A DNA stretch of 64,000 nt from Neckera pumila (Eukaryota; Streptophyta; Bryopsida; Hypnales; Neckeraceae), in contig OZ018417.1 of NCBI GenBank assembly GCA_963969595.1, forward strand, positions 14,634,501-14,698,500. The letters are read 5' to 3'. Below the pieces are notes generated by a model. The model made no database searches. It was given only the letters and a program-made list of their open reading frames with translations, and had not been told where the DNA came from. Position 1 is the first letter of the stretch, and each line of letters starts with the position of its first letter. The position numbers were made by a program, and so were the translations under genes. Shown here one piece after another: positions 23,584-35,460 of the stretch.

Positions 23584-24300
23584 GGATGATTGCAAGAAAT
23601 ACAGTTTGCTGAATTTTGTTGCGTTTCACAATATTTATGCTTTTTTTTCTAGGGTATTTTAAAATCTGAATTCTTTTTTTAAATGTAGCCAATGTGTAAC
23701 CAGTTTTAAGATGAAGGTAACCACCAAAGGAAAAGCGTAGAAAATTTTTCTAAATCATCAACTAAAAATGTGCCAAATCTCAAGAAAAATCTATTTTTTT
23801 AATTATTTAATTAGTTAAAATAGAATTTTTAATAAATAAATAAAAAAAAATTGTCCAATTGTAACAACTCTATGGAGAGTCATTCATACAAAAAACAACC
23901 AGAATAATATTTTGTATATTTTGAAATGCAAGTTGAAAGAAGCTCTTTTTATAGACTTTTATACCACATAAATTTTATTTTTTTGGAATTCCTTTAGACT
24001 ATAGCTATAAGTCAATTAGAAAATTGTCTCATCTAAATTTTAGCTCTAAATTTTTTTTTTGGGCACTAAATAGTTCTAGAAACCTCTGAACTGACAAATG
24101 TGATATAAAATTCGGGGCTATATTTGGATAGTAAATTTTTTTTGAAAACTACCAAAAAATTAGATCAAGTAAATAATAGTCATAAATACTTTGTCTATAA
24201 ATAAGTCATTTGGAGTCAAAACACAAAAGTTATGGTCAAAAAACAAATCAACACGTAACATGTGATATAAAATGTGTTGAAGGTGTTTCTTGCATTCACC
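23584..24300. mobile_element. TIR element of family R2, unit B copy
   Basis: The ends GGATGATTGCAAGAAATAC and the complement of GGTGTTTCTTGCATTCACC match the unit A element. No coding sequence. Confidence 0.65.
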
Positions 24301-25071
24301 ATCTTATGGTAACTTTGATTTATAAGATGATGTCATAAGTATGATATACATCAACAGTGAAAATTTCATATTTGATATGAATTAGGGGTCACGGCTCGTC
24401 CTTCTAAGGTTAAGCATCAGTCAACAACACATTCAACCAATATACATGTATGGTGATTAGAAAGGGCATTTTAATGACCTTAACATTGAATTGCCAAAAA
24501 GATTCATTTCAGGTTATTCTCATCCTTTCAATTGTTACAATGTGCAATATTAGGTGTTTTCAATATTTGATAGTGGCCCTAAATAAAATTGTCAAAGTAT
24601 TTTGCATTGTAGCTAACATCAAGGTAAAAGGTAGTAGAAAATAGAAAAGACATAAGAGATGTTTATTAAATAGAGCAAACACATTAAAAAAAAGGGTCTG
24701 AGATTTAACCCCTAAGGACCAAGACATTTTCTGGTTCCAAAATCACTGAAACTGCCACTTTTGCTGATATCACTCCCCAAACCCTTTTAAAGGCTACAAA
24801 GATAAGATTAATTTATCTTTCAATTAGTATTCTTCACAAACTCTACAGTTTCCAAATCATCTTTAATACATTTAGAAGAACTAATTTCTGTCTTCTTTTT
24901 AACACTGCAAGGTTGCTCCATCACCAAATTGTCTTAAGTTCATTTGTCAATTACAATTGATTGATTTGCTATAGTTTTTCTTGTAACTAAACTTACTATC
25001 TTTCATCACCAATTTGATTAGGTTCAATTCTGTTCATACTAAATTCACTCACAAGACAACTATAACACTAA
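24301..25071. other. AT-rich spacer, no gene seen
   Basis: Counterpart of 4579-5528, carrying an internal deletion of about 180 bp relative to unit A at about 24380. No gene recognised. Confidence 0.5.
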
Positions 25072-25997
25072 TTTTAACCCCTAAAGGACCATTGTCAATT
25101 TCGCGGACATTTGGGAATTTGGGCAAGTACCTATGGGCTGAAATTTTATTGTGATTTTTTGAAACTTTTTTCGAAGATAGAAAAAGTGATAGGCTTTATA
25201 TAATTTTTTTCACAATCGGTGCTTGGGGAAAAAATTTATGATCAAATAAGCTCAAAACAGGGGACGGCAGACAGCAAAAAAAAAAGGACAAAAAATTTGA
25301 ATCTTTTTTTTTAATCTTTTTTTTTTCATAGATTATATTTTTTTCTATCTAGAAAGCTTTGATTCATTTCATTTGGCTTTTGTATGAGAAAGTTATGGAC
25401 ATTCTTGTTTTTTGGGCAATTAGAGCATCTTCATGAAAAAAATAACTTCTAGGATGCAATTTTGAATGCAATTTTTCAAATTTTTCAGTGTTTTTTTTGC
25501 ATGGTTCATATTACTTGATAGAACAATCACACCATTGGGATTAGTGAATTTTAATTCCATCTAAAATATATGAATACTTTAGATTTTCCTTCTATCTTGT
25601 AACTACTACTTAATAATTTTTTAAAGAATGATGATTAAGTTTTTTTTTATTCTTATTTTTTTTCCTAGACTCTTGACTCAATTCTCCACTACAAAATTTT
25701 TTGCTCAAAACTCTGTAGTGCAAAAAATTTTAATTAAAAATGTTCAAAGTCAAGAAATCTAGTCCCGCAATGTGCTGAAAAATTTGTTTTTTTCACTTTA
25801 AACGCAGATATCTTGCAATCTGTGCGGTCAAAAATTCTGAAATTTTTTCCACACACTCTCAAACTAGTTAGGTGTAAGATCCTATTGTTAGATGTGAAAA
25901 AAAAACATTTTTCAACTTGTTTTACTTTTTGCTATAGAAATGGCAGTTTTGAATGTTTTTTGGCAGAAAAAGGGCCTCGGTATTTTAGGGGTTAAAA
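25072..25997. mobile_element. TIR element of family R3, unit B copy
   Basis: It starts TTTTAACCCCTAAAGGACC and ends TATTTTAGGGGTTAAAA, an almost perfect terminal inverted repeat, better preserved than in unit A. Non-coding. Confidence 0.7.
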
Positions 25998-27540
25998 TGA
26001 GACAATTTGCAGTCTCATATTATCTTTGACTTTATATTTAGATGATAATAAGTGTTAGATACTAAATTTTTTTGGTGAATTGAGACTTGAAGATGTTAAT
26101 ACATTCACAAACCTTTGATCTTATAGAGGTTGATATATTCATAAATTTTTGATTTGTTAGAATAGAAGTCTCAAATAATGGGTTGAAGTCTCAAAATGTC
26201 CATTTTGTCACAATTTAACAAACATGACCATCTTAGTTCTTGTAAAGACCAGCTTGTTCATATAGTCCACCATCTTCCAATCACATGGATCTACAAATGC
26301 TTTTGAGGCATGTCCAAAACATTGAACCAGAAGAATTTAAATTTGTGTTGTAGTAAAATCAATCATCATCCAACTTAAAATCAAACTCCAAAATGTGGAA
26401 AAATAGATGCTAGAAATGGGGACATTGCACCACCTTCTTCTTGTGTTCTATTATGATTCATTAGGCCACCTTCAACAAACAATGTCCCTATTTCTAGCAA
26501 AGAAATGCTTTTCATTCCTAATATGAGCATTCTTGTTGAGAAAATAGTATCCATTCTACATCACAACCTTAGTTACCTCCGTGTAACATGTTGCAAAGTG
26601 GCTTACTACATACCTTGCATATTTTCATAAACTATCAATTTTAAGAACTAGTAGATTATCTCTATCCTAAATTTGTAAGCAAACTTCACAATTCACTTGA
26701 GTAATGTGACCATTGTTTCATACAGCAACAGTTTCTGCTAAAGGATATTTTGTTGTCCATGATTTTTGAAAGCGGCAATCACTAAAAGAAACTCATGTTT
26801 CTTTTGACGCATTTTTGGTGAAGTCCACCTATTCTTTTGTCAACAATGACATCAAACATAACATCAAGATGTTAGTTGTAAGATCAAATTAACATAAAGA
26901 CAAGTGAACATCACAAAAAATACATCATAAAAAATATGGGTTTCTTCTATTGAATGTGAATCATGATACACCCTCCAACGTTGCCTAATCAAATTGGAAA
27001 ATGAGGAGACACAACAACAATGTCCAATACTTCTAGGTTAGCAAGTTGACCCTTTGTAGGTGAACTAAATGCATCAGGACAAACACAGTTATCTAGTGTT
27101 AGATTTTGGCCCAAAAGCAATCTAAGTGGGAGCAATGTCGACCACTTTCAATCTCATAGGCATAATCTCAATTTCCTTAACAATGGAGTCCAAACCAAAT
27201 GCACCAAAGTAGAACCAGAAGACTCAAAACATACAACAAGAGCATAATCAAGAAGATCTAATTGATCCCCAACAACATTAAACTCAACGGACTAAACAAG
27301 TACCCCACTACCAAACAAGAACTTTAAGAGCCCAAGCTGTATTAGCAACATGTCCCCTAATACCTTAATCCATATGCAATTTGCCCGAAGCCAAAGCAAT
27401 TTGTGAATATGTAATGAACAATGACACAATTAGTGCAAATATTGCAATTGAGGTTTAAAAACTCCTTGGATCTATGAAGGGCTAGAAATCTTCAATCGGA
27501 CGTTGGCGTGTTGCAATTTTGCCATTGAACATTACATACA
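25998..27540. other. Intergenic, duplicate of 6466-8004, no gene recognised
   Basis: Collinear with unit A. Weak protein-like stretches on the minus strand are interrupted by stops. Confidence 0.4.
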
Positions 27541-27667
27541 GTGGAACGCCCCACCACAAGGGCGTCCCGTGATGTGAGGGCCCCTGGCCTGAAGGTGAGG
27601 GTGGAGCCCAAGTCTAAAGGCATGGGGCATTCACATCACGGGACGCCCGAGTGGTGGGAGCATCCCC
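27541..27667. repeat. GC-rich inverted repeat, unit B
   Basis: Same hairpin element as 8005-8130, with arms centred on GATGTGAGGGCCCC and its decayed complement. Confidence 0.75.
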
Positions 27668-28430
27668 CTACGATAAGCGCGGGCAGCCTTAATTGAATTG
27701 TGTCAGTGTCTGGTTATAGTGCCTGGCATTATAACCAGACATTGGCACTATAACAGATACTTTATTCCTTGTAATCAAGCATAGGTTTCTAAAGAAGCTG
27801 GCTGCAAAGTGCTTAACGCTTGTATCAATTGCCAATTTATCATTACCTCACAACATCGTAAACTGCAACGCTTTTGCAAAATAAAGGTCTAAACATCAGA
27901 GCTATATAAGCACACCCAAATATGGCGAGGAGTTTTGCTAATCTAGTACATGAGGGTCTAGCAATGAGTAGAACAATGTTGATAGTGGAAAGTAGTAGCT
28001 GCCTACGATGGGAACCACATTGAGCCAACTACAAGATGATGCAATATGGGTAAATGTAGTGATCTCATTAGTGGAGGCATCAGGTTACAGGCGATGGAAA
28101 CAGTGTGAGTGGGAACCTTGCTATGAAAGTTCTCAACTTCTAGTGCCAATTATGGCAAACCCCCTAATTTCTTCTCATATAGTTTGTGACATTCATAAAG
28201 TTGTCTTTCCATAGACGGAAAAAACTCTTGATTTAAACAAATGTGCCATCTTGGGTGATTTTTCAAACCCAAGTTTACACTCCAAGGAATTCTCACTTTG
28301 GAGTGTCATGAGAGAGAAATAGCCAATGAGAGGTCATTTGCAATAAAATTATTCTATAGGTAGTGCAAGTTGGCAAAGGCTCGTAAGGGCTCATTGATTG
28401 GAGCAAATACTTGATGGGCTTAGTCAAGAT
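27668..28430. other. Spacer upstream of the LysM-kinase pseudogene, unit B
   Basis: Duplicate of 8131-8900. No LysM domain or other supported coding sequence was recognised. Confidence 0.4.
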
Positions 28431-28563
28431 GGTTCAATTTGAATGCGTACAATTGGCATGGCAACTTGGCAAGGGCTGTGGTCATCAAGATTGTACAAAT
28501 TGCGCTAGATGGTGTACAAGGCTTAGAGTACATTCATGAGCACACGAGGGCTTCTTACACACA

Positions 28564-28761
28564 GGAAACTCATATCGTGTTCCCGGTGTTCATTCCCGGT
28601 TCATTCCTAGTGAGTCCCACATTTCCTTGTGTATGTGTAGTATCAACATGTGTCCAAAATAATTATAAATAGTAAACTATTTACAGGTGTCAGAATTTAA
28701 AGTTCAGTGGGAAAAGTGGGACTCACCGAGAATGAACACCGGGGATGCGATATGAGTTTCC
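28564..28761. mobile_element. MITE with GGAAACTCATAT ends and TA target site
   Basis: The left end GGAAACTCATATCG and the right end CGATATGAGTTTCC are inverted. A TA follows on the right; on the left the TA is CA here but TA in unit A (about 9028). The inverted arms run about 55 bp, up to GTGAGTCCCAC. A TA target is typical of Tc1/mariner-type (Stowaway-like) MITEs. The unit A copy keeps only the left part. Confidence 0.8.
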
Positions 28762-28816
28762 TATGACATCCACTGCGATATTAAGTCAGCTAACATACTT
28801 CTGGATGAGCACACTA

Positions 28817-29509
28817 GTGCAAAACACTGGTTTTAATGACATGCTGAAATGACATTTTTTTCAAAAATGTCATTTCAACCATGTCATTGAAAATTTGGTA
28901 GATTTTAGAAGAATTATTGATCATAGAATGTTTGTTTCAATCAAAAATGAGATTAATGTCATTTGGTGCAATAAATTTGGTAGATTTTAGAAGAAAACAT
29001 TGTCCCATAACAATTGTCATGGGGAAGACAAATAATAGAAATAAATGACACTAGTAGGATATTCCAAGACATAAAAATTTCTTTTCCAATATATGAGTGA
29101 AGAAAGGTACATATGTTTAGATTGCATAGAATTTTGGAAAGGAAAATCTACATTTTTTCAAAATTTTGGAAAGTAAAATCAACAAATTTGGAAGATGTTG
29201 AAAAGTAAAATCTATACCTTCTGAAGATTTTGAGAATTGAAGTCTACATTTTTTAAGATTTTGGAAAGTGAAATCTACATTTTTTGAAGAATGTAGAAAG
29301 TAAAATCTACATATCTGGATATTTTGAAAAGCAAAATCTACTTATTTGATAGAGTTTGAAGAACTAAAATGTACACTACGAGTATGTTGAAGTGACATCC
29401 AAAAAATGACATTTTAAATGACATTTGGATGTCATTTCAACCACCTTTGCGGGTGGCTTAAATGACATCCAAATGTCATTAAAATGTCACTAAAACCAGT
29501 GTTTTGCAC
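28817..29509. mobile_element. 693-bp MITE with GTGCAAAACACTGG ends and TA target duplication
   Basis: The left end GTGCAAAACACTGGTTTTA and the exactly inverted right end are each flanked by TA (28815-28816, 29510-29511). ATGACATTT-rich subterminal repeats occur inside both ends. It interrupts the pseudogene between the catalytic loop and DFG. It falls within the segment missing from unit A, so its age relative to the duplication is unresolved. The tandem AAATCTACAT-like units in the middle (29100-29370) look like internal amplification. No transposase. Confidence 0.85.
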
Positions 29510-31217
29510 TAGCGGCAGTACCATGCGAAAGTGCCAGTGTGAAGAGTTGTGTCAGTTTTGTTCCACAGAATGCATCTTTTCAGTGATGACAAACTATAAG
29601 TACTGACTGGGTTTTTACCGGGTGAAGGTGGCAGATTTTGATCTTAATAAAATCACTGAGGAACAAATAGAAGGATACAATGCCCACGAAGGTGGTTGGT
29701 ACTTGGAGATACACGGCGCCAGAGGAAGTTTGTTTCTCTACTCAATACATATCCATAGAAGTACTTCAAAGTGTTGGACATCGAAAGCTAGTGGCATTCC
29801 TAGTAATCTGCCTTTCTTTCCATGGCATGGTTAATTCTGTCTGTACAGAGCCCTCTTTTGTCCACATTTTGTGTTTCTTAACTCCAATTTGATTGACATA
29901 ATTCTTCTCATCAATCGTCTACCCCTGGGGTACAAATTTTAGATTAGTGGCCTCTGAAATTTGCGGAAAAATCTACACCATTACACACCCTATTGTTAAA
30001 TATCAGTTGAAGACAGTACCCAGTTGAGTGGGATTTAGCAAGAAACTGAATGACATGAAAACAAGACCTTGTCACGTGGTGGGTTGTGCAATGTTCTTGC
30101 TTTGTCTGTTCAAGCTGACGGCAATGTAAAATACTTCAATCGAGAGTTCAGGTATGCTCGATTTGGAGATGTGTCACCCAATCATGCTCGACGTGAATGC
30201 TTTTGGTACTGTTCTGTTGGAAATATTATCTGGAAAGAGAGGCCATTACACGAGGAGTCGAGGACCCTTACTTTGAGGATATGTCATCTGGCACTGAGCG
30301 TCCAAATGGAGGAACAAAAAGCTTTCGTCAGTTATGTACATACGTCTTCAAAACCCTAAATTTTATGCTCCTGGTGTTGCCGGTGTGACTGCTGCGTGAG
30401 CTCAGAGGCGCGTGATGACGAATACTGATTTGGAATGTTCTCCAGTTTGAACCTGTTTTGAGAGGTCCAGTGGAAAAGACAAGTTACCCAAGTTCATGGA
30501 TCCTGCACTGGACGATAATTATCCTTCAGATGCCGTCTGGAAGGTTCAAATTTTCACCTCTTTATTTGACCTCATTATGGTACGTTTGCCTAATTACTGT
30601 CAGCTTGATGCGGTTCCTGTCAAGTAGTCTAACCCCAAAAGTCTATGGCCTAGTTTTTTCACGATTTGATTTGTTGAAACGTGCTGATGCAAATGGCACA
30701 ACTAGCAGGAGCCTGCACACATGAGCTAGCTCCCGGGTAATCGGCCCACCTTGGTGGTAGCACTCATGACACTGTCGTCGGCAACTTGTGCATGGAAGGT
30801 TAGTGCTTTTGCAAATCATAGTGGGACGACAGCAAGACAGCAAGTGGATGGTGACGAGAGCAGCATCCTCAGCAAGCAGGTCAATTTTACCATGTAATCG
30901 CTTCACCTAGAAAAGTCAATATAGATCGAGATAGGTCTGTGCTGGCTACTACGTACTAGCTTCTCCAGATCATAAGAGCTTTGTCAGAAAAGGCGCAGCT
31001 CTCAACTATCGGTACCACTCGACACATGCAGACAATGTCATGTAGAATGTTCGATCACGGAAAAGTTATTGAAGCCGTTGCTGTCAACAGAAGATAGTCA
31101 CATCTTGAACCGACACCTACGGAAAATTCCACTCGTAAGTTGACAATGGGATTTACTTAGTCTGTGATGATTTTAGAGATCTACTGGATAGTACTGTACA
31201 TTGAAATTCAGGACTTA

Positions 31218-31565
31218 CTCACAACCGGTTGTTGACTTTTCAACACTAAATCGCTAATGTGGCACTGTCCAAACGGCCAATTTCATTAAAATGGTGCCAT
31301 GCCAGAGCTTTGGCACTTTCACAATTCAGATTGCACGTTCTAAAATCTATACCTGTCCTAGATGGTCAAAATGGCACAATGTCAGAATGGCACATGGAAT
31401 ACTGCCATTTTAATGAAATTCCCCATCCCATTGGCACCTTGTCACCATTGTCATTACAGAGTTGCAACTCATAAGCTTCTTTCCTTTCAACTTGCTTCCT
31501 ACATCTTGGGTCATGAAGATCAAATTGAAAAATGTACAACTGGTTATGTACAATAACTTGTTCGC
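31218..31565. mobile_element. AACCGGTT-ended MITE with nested M1 MITE, unit B
   Basis: Duplicate of 10646-10993 with the same nested M1 element (about 31276-31429). The nesting predates the A/B duplication. Confidence 0.7.
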
Positions 31566-32875
31566 TGCTAGCGCGACTCATCGGTTATAACAATATATAG
31601 GATAGCTAACAATTGCTTGTGGAGGGTGTACCCTACTACTGAGGTTTAGGAGACTATAAGCAACATGCAAATTGGTTGAGAACCCAAGTGGGCACCAAGT
31701 GGAATTCCAAGCAAATTTAGAAGATTAGAAGTCTACTAGTAATTTGAAGGAATAGATATGGTAGCATAGTTGTAGGGCAGGGTAGGCACATCATACTACT
31801 AAAATCATAACTCCTTCTATAATATCACAAATGCTACCATTAATAATAGGGGCTCATGCTTGCTATGCTAAGCATTCGTTGTATTACATATTAATATGTT
31901 TTCAATCATGCATACATAAAAATAATATTTTCACACACTGTTATATTACAGAAATAGAATCATAGTTTGCAATCACATCTGTAATTTCAAAATTCTATTG
32001 CTGCTACCAAATGATTTGAGAAATTTATTCAATTGAAGCAATTTTGGATGTCACAACAATTAAGTTGTTCATGAAGTTTTTGAAATTTACAAGTTTTTCT
32101 TTTCAATTCACCAAGTTTTGGGGTTGCCATTGTTCGTAACAATTGAGTCAACTTTTGAATGCATTACAAGAAATGTGTATCTTTTATAGTATTTACCATT
32201 GCATATATTTCATTCATCATTCAATAGATTTCTATTGTGCATTTCAATATATGCTTACTTATAAACAAAATTATACAAAGATTTTAGTATTTTTTATTTG
32301 AAGATTTATTGAAATTTTTGTTTGCATTTTATTCAATATATAAAAATTCTAATAAAATTCTAATGATGATTGTGTAGCATAGCAAGCGCCAACCGCTAGT
32401 TGATGCTGAATAATTAATCAAAATCTTAAAATCAACTTTGGTATTTTAAAGTTTAGTTTAAAGAAATTTGGTATTATATTCAGAGACATTCAAAATATTT
32501 GGCAACTATCTCAAATAGTTTCAAAAGTCACTTGTTTTGTGCTAAGGGATGAAAGGACAAGATCCTTATATAAATAGTATGGTAGGAGATAACACAATCT
32601 ACGTGGGATATGTAAATTAGCATTAGTAGCAATCCAACCGCTCATAGTTAAGTCAAAAGTAAAAATCATGTTCAAAGTAGAAGTTCAAACCTCATTTTGG
32701 CATAGTAGAATAATTCTTTTCAAAAACTTTGAACTAAGTTAATGTGAAAAATCAAGCTAATTTTCATCCCTACATTCCTACAAATCTATTTGAGATTTTG
32801 AGCTTTTAATAAAAAGTTATGAACAAAGTTCAGAGAGGGGGTGTTATTATAGATCCCTTGCTAATCATTATAACT
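31566..32875. other. AT-rich spacer, duplicate of 10994-12298
   Basis: No gene or element ends recognised. Confidence 0.5.
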
Positions 32876-33422
32876 TTTGCGTTTTAGCTCCAAATGAATC
32901 AAGATTTATAGGAAAGCCACTCATAACCATTATACATCTTTTTCAATTTTTCAAGATTTTTCAAGAATAATTTTCTATTTTTAAACAGCCTCAATAATTT
33001 CTCACAATGGGTGATTTAGATTTTTTTGGCACTTTTTTAATCCAAAAAAATAAATTCTAAGCTAAAATTTGGAGAGAATTGCCTTCTAGTAGACTTATAG
33101 CTACTATCCAAATGAAGTTTAAAAATACTTATTTGTATGTGGTGTACAAGTCTACAAAGAAAGTTCCTTTTTGCATTTTTTTTCAAAGGTATGAAACATT
33201 ATAATTTGGTGTGTTTTTTGGTCAAAACCCATCACCAAAAAGTTTTCTCAAATGAAAAATTTCCATGGATACTATTTAAAAAATCAAAAAAGGTATATAA
33301 TGGTTATGAGTAGCTTTCCTATAAATTTTAAGTCATTTGGAGCTAAAACACAAAAATTATGGCAAAAAAAAATCAAAACCTCATGTGACAAAATGCTTTA
33401 AGTGTTTCTTGCATTAACCCAT
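32876..33422. mobile_element. Fold-back element, unit B, right end extended
   Basis: Inverted arms as at 12299-12794 (about 32877-32955 and 33281-33362). Beyond the arm the sequence continues to TTTCTTGCATTAACCC, a family R2-like end lost in unit A. Unit A diverges at about 12800. Confidence 0.6.
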
Positions 33423-33907
33423 ACAAAAATTATAAAGATCTAAACTACATGACCTTAGACAAACACAAGTTCTAATTTTAATTTTGTGTAAGTTTTTTAA
33501 ATCAAAATGTACTCATCTTTGTTTGGACTTCTAGTTGTTGTTTTGTTCATTTAATCTTAGAAAATGCCAAAAACACTATGTTTCCAATTGATGACTTCAC
33601 TTGAGGCTATTTGATGAAAAACACATTTTTTCATCTAAAATTGTTTTAAGAAGTTGCTTCACTACTAGAAAAACTATGTCCAGAACAACAAATTTTCAAC
33701 TGAAAAGCGTTGTCCATTCATTTGTTTCGGACGCATTGTACTGGACAAAATTACATTGAAATCTGTTGTCCAAATTCTGTTGTTTCGGACATTTTTCCAA
33801 ATTTTTTTTTTTTTTTTTTTTTCTAAAATTAAAAAATTAATTTTTTTAGGCTGCCCAAAAAATCCGGGCAGCCTGACACGTGGCAGCCCGCCACGCGGGC
33901 AGGTGAA

Positions 33908-33973
33908 GCCATGGGGCTTCAAACCTTGGACCTCATGGTTGAGGTCCAAGGTTCTTAGCCATTGAACCATGGC
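33908..33973 (-). other. tRNA-like inverted-repeat module inside the CACTA element
   Basis: Read on the minus strand, the outer 7 bases GCCATGG pair with the final CCATGGC. An A-box-like GGTTCAATGG comes next, then a long stem (TTGGACC/GGTCCAA), then a B-box-like GGTTTGAAGCC. At 66 bases, with an oversized central stem, it is not a normal tRNA. It could be a tRNA relic or tRNA-mimicking fold. Function unknown. Confidence 0.4.
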
Positions 33974-34054
33974 CATTACCAAGTGCATTATGCATGAGTA
34001 GAAATTTATATATAGAGTTTTTGCATTAGTTTTTATTTTCTTTGTAAAATCAGA

Positions 34055-34395
34055 AGACTTTGGAGGCCATTTGGACATAGGAAAAAAAACTTTTTTCACA
34101 AAACTTTCAGCTAAAAAAATTTGGGAAATCAAACTAACTTTCACCTCCAAAAATCCGTTTGCAATTTGAAGTCTCCAATCAAAAGTTATGGACAAAAATC
34201 AGAGAGGATGTTCGAAAATATCCAAAAAAATGTTTCTTGCTACCCCTCTTTGATTTCTGTCCATAACTTTGATTGGAGACTTCAAATTGCAAACGGATTT
34301 TTGGAGGTGAAAGTTAGTTTGATTTCCCAAATTTTCTTTGTTGAAAGGTTTTTTGAAAAATTTGTTTTGCTATGCCAAAATGGCCGCCAAAGTCT
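34055..34395. repeat. Long inverted repeat inside the CACTA element (about 150-bp arms)
   Basis: The left arm 34055-34207 and right arm 34245-34395 are inverted copies with a 37-bp spacer. The inner about 75 bp of the arms are nearly perfect (for example TTTCACCTCCAAAAATCCG and its complement). Transcription through it would give a long RNA hairpin. Confidence 0.85.
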
Positions 34396-35460
34396 ACTGA
34401 ATTGAAAAAACATTGAATTTTTGAATGATTAAGTCAGAAAAATAAAATTCATTATACTTAAAATTCTAATTTTGGTGTTGAACTTTGAATTGCCCAAGGC
34501 ACAAAACCTTGGTGTCAAAAACGTTTTGTTAATAAATTAAAAGTTATCAAGTTACTATTTTACATGGTTCATATTTTTTTAAAGTTTGTTTTGAAATCTT
34601 GTTTTAGCATCACAAATTCGACTTTGAAAATGAAAGATTATGATTTTTCTAATTTTTTGCTAGGGTGTGTATTGCTTATCTTCATTTTCTAATGTTGAAT
34701 ACTTTTGGCAATGAGTGTCAAATACATCAAAACTTGGAAAAAACTGTGTGATTGAATGTCTTCCAACTTTGGAGATTTTATTAACAATCTTATCGAAAAC
34801 ATGTAAAAAGAATTTCAAACCAATTGTAGTTATTTGTCATGGCTGCCCAAAACCACCCATTTAAAAAAAAAAAGACCTTTTCATATATAACTTTTAGTTG
34901 CCACTTGGATTGGTCTAAGATTTTATAGGCATTGAGCTAGCAATAAAATACATCTTTAGTAAATATTTTACAAGAATCATATTCAATGTATATTCATTTG
35001 CATTGTAAAAGATTCATCCTAAAGTAGAAAATAGAATGAATTAATGCCTTAAGGCCTTATGGATCAATTAATTATTTGACATCAATGTGCAAAGCTTGTC
35101 CTATATAATGCTAAAGGATAAGAACAATCTACAATTTTTCAAAATCTTATAAAATGTATTCTATACTCAATTGAATCTAAAGATTTTTAAAGATTCGAGG
35201 AGATTCTAGAAAGATTCTAGAAAGATTCTAAAAGATTCCAAATAGATTCTTAAAAATTCCAAAAAATTCCAAAAAGATTAAACTTCGACAAAAAGTTGTT
35301 GATTTGGTCATTGCACTATTCAAATCAACAGAAAATTGGAAATTGTTTTGTTCGCATTAACAAAAATTCAAAAATTAGTGAAAATGGACATTCCGGTGTA
35401 CAAAACAACAAAAATCAGTTGATTTTCTACTGTTTTGGACACAATTTTCTAGTAGTGCTT

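Larger units (their letters stand above)
28439..30810 (+). pseudogene. LysM receptor-like kinase (CERK1-type) pseudogene, unit B copy, with two transposon insertions
   Basis: This is the better-preserved copy. Blocks in order: about 28490-28550 VQIALDGVQGLEYIHEHT; 28771-28814 HCDIKSANILLDEHT, the catalytic loop with HRD changed to HCD; about 29622-29660 VKVADFDLNKITEEQ, with DFG changed to DFD; about 29681-29725 PTKVVGTWRYTAPEEV, one frame over; about 30150-30240 YARFGDVSP then DVNAFGTVLLEILSGKR; about 30480-30545 KLPKFMDPALDDNYPSDAVW; about 30690-30725 MAQLAGACTHE; about 30745-30790 a TLVVALMTLSS-like tail. Matches are to LysM receptor kinases of the CERK1 group (family knowledge). One MITE (28564-28761) interrupts just before the catalytic loop and a second (28817-29509) between the loop and DFG. 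Dead by insertions, frameshifts and key-residue loss. Confidence 0.85.
33660..35457. mobile_element. Non-autonomous CACTA-type (CMC/EnSpm) element, 1.8 kb
   Basis: It starts CACTACTAGAAAAACTATG and ends with the inverse CTAGTAGTG, the canonical CACTA terminus. A 3-bp target duplication CTT flanks it exactly (33657-33659 and 35458-35460). Subterminal GTCC/GGAC-containing repeats (GTTGTCCA, TTTCGGAC) occur near both ends, as usual for this superfamily. No transposase is encoded; the long minus-strand ORF is interrupted low-complexity translation. The flanks rejoin into sequence similar to 3470-3590, so it landed in a diverged piece of the unit's Tc1-downstream spacer. Confidence 0.92.

Noticed and set aside
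33674..34195. 173-codon minus-strand ORF
   Set aside because: Lies wholly inside the CACTA element and is a translation of its poly-T run, the tRNA-like module and the inverted repeat; not a transposase.
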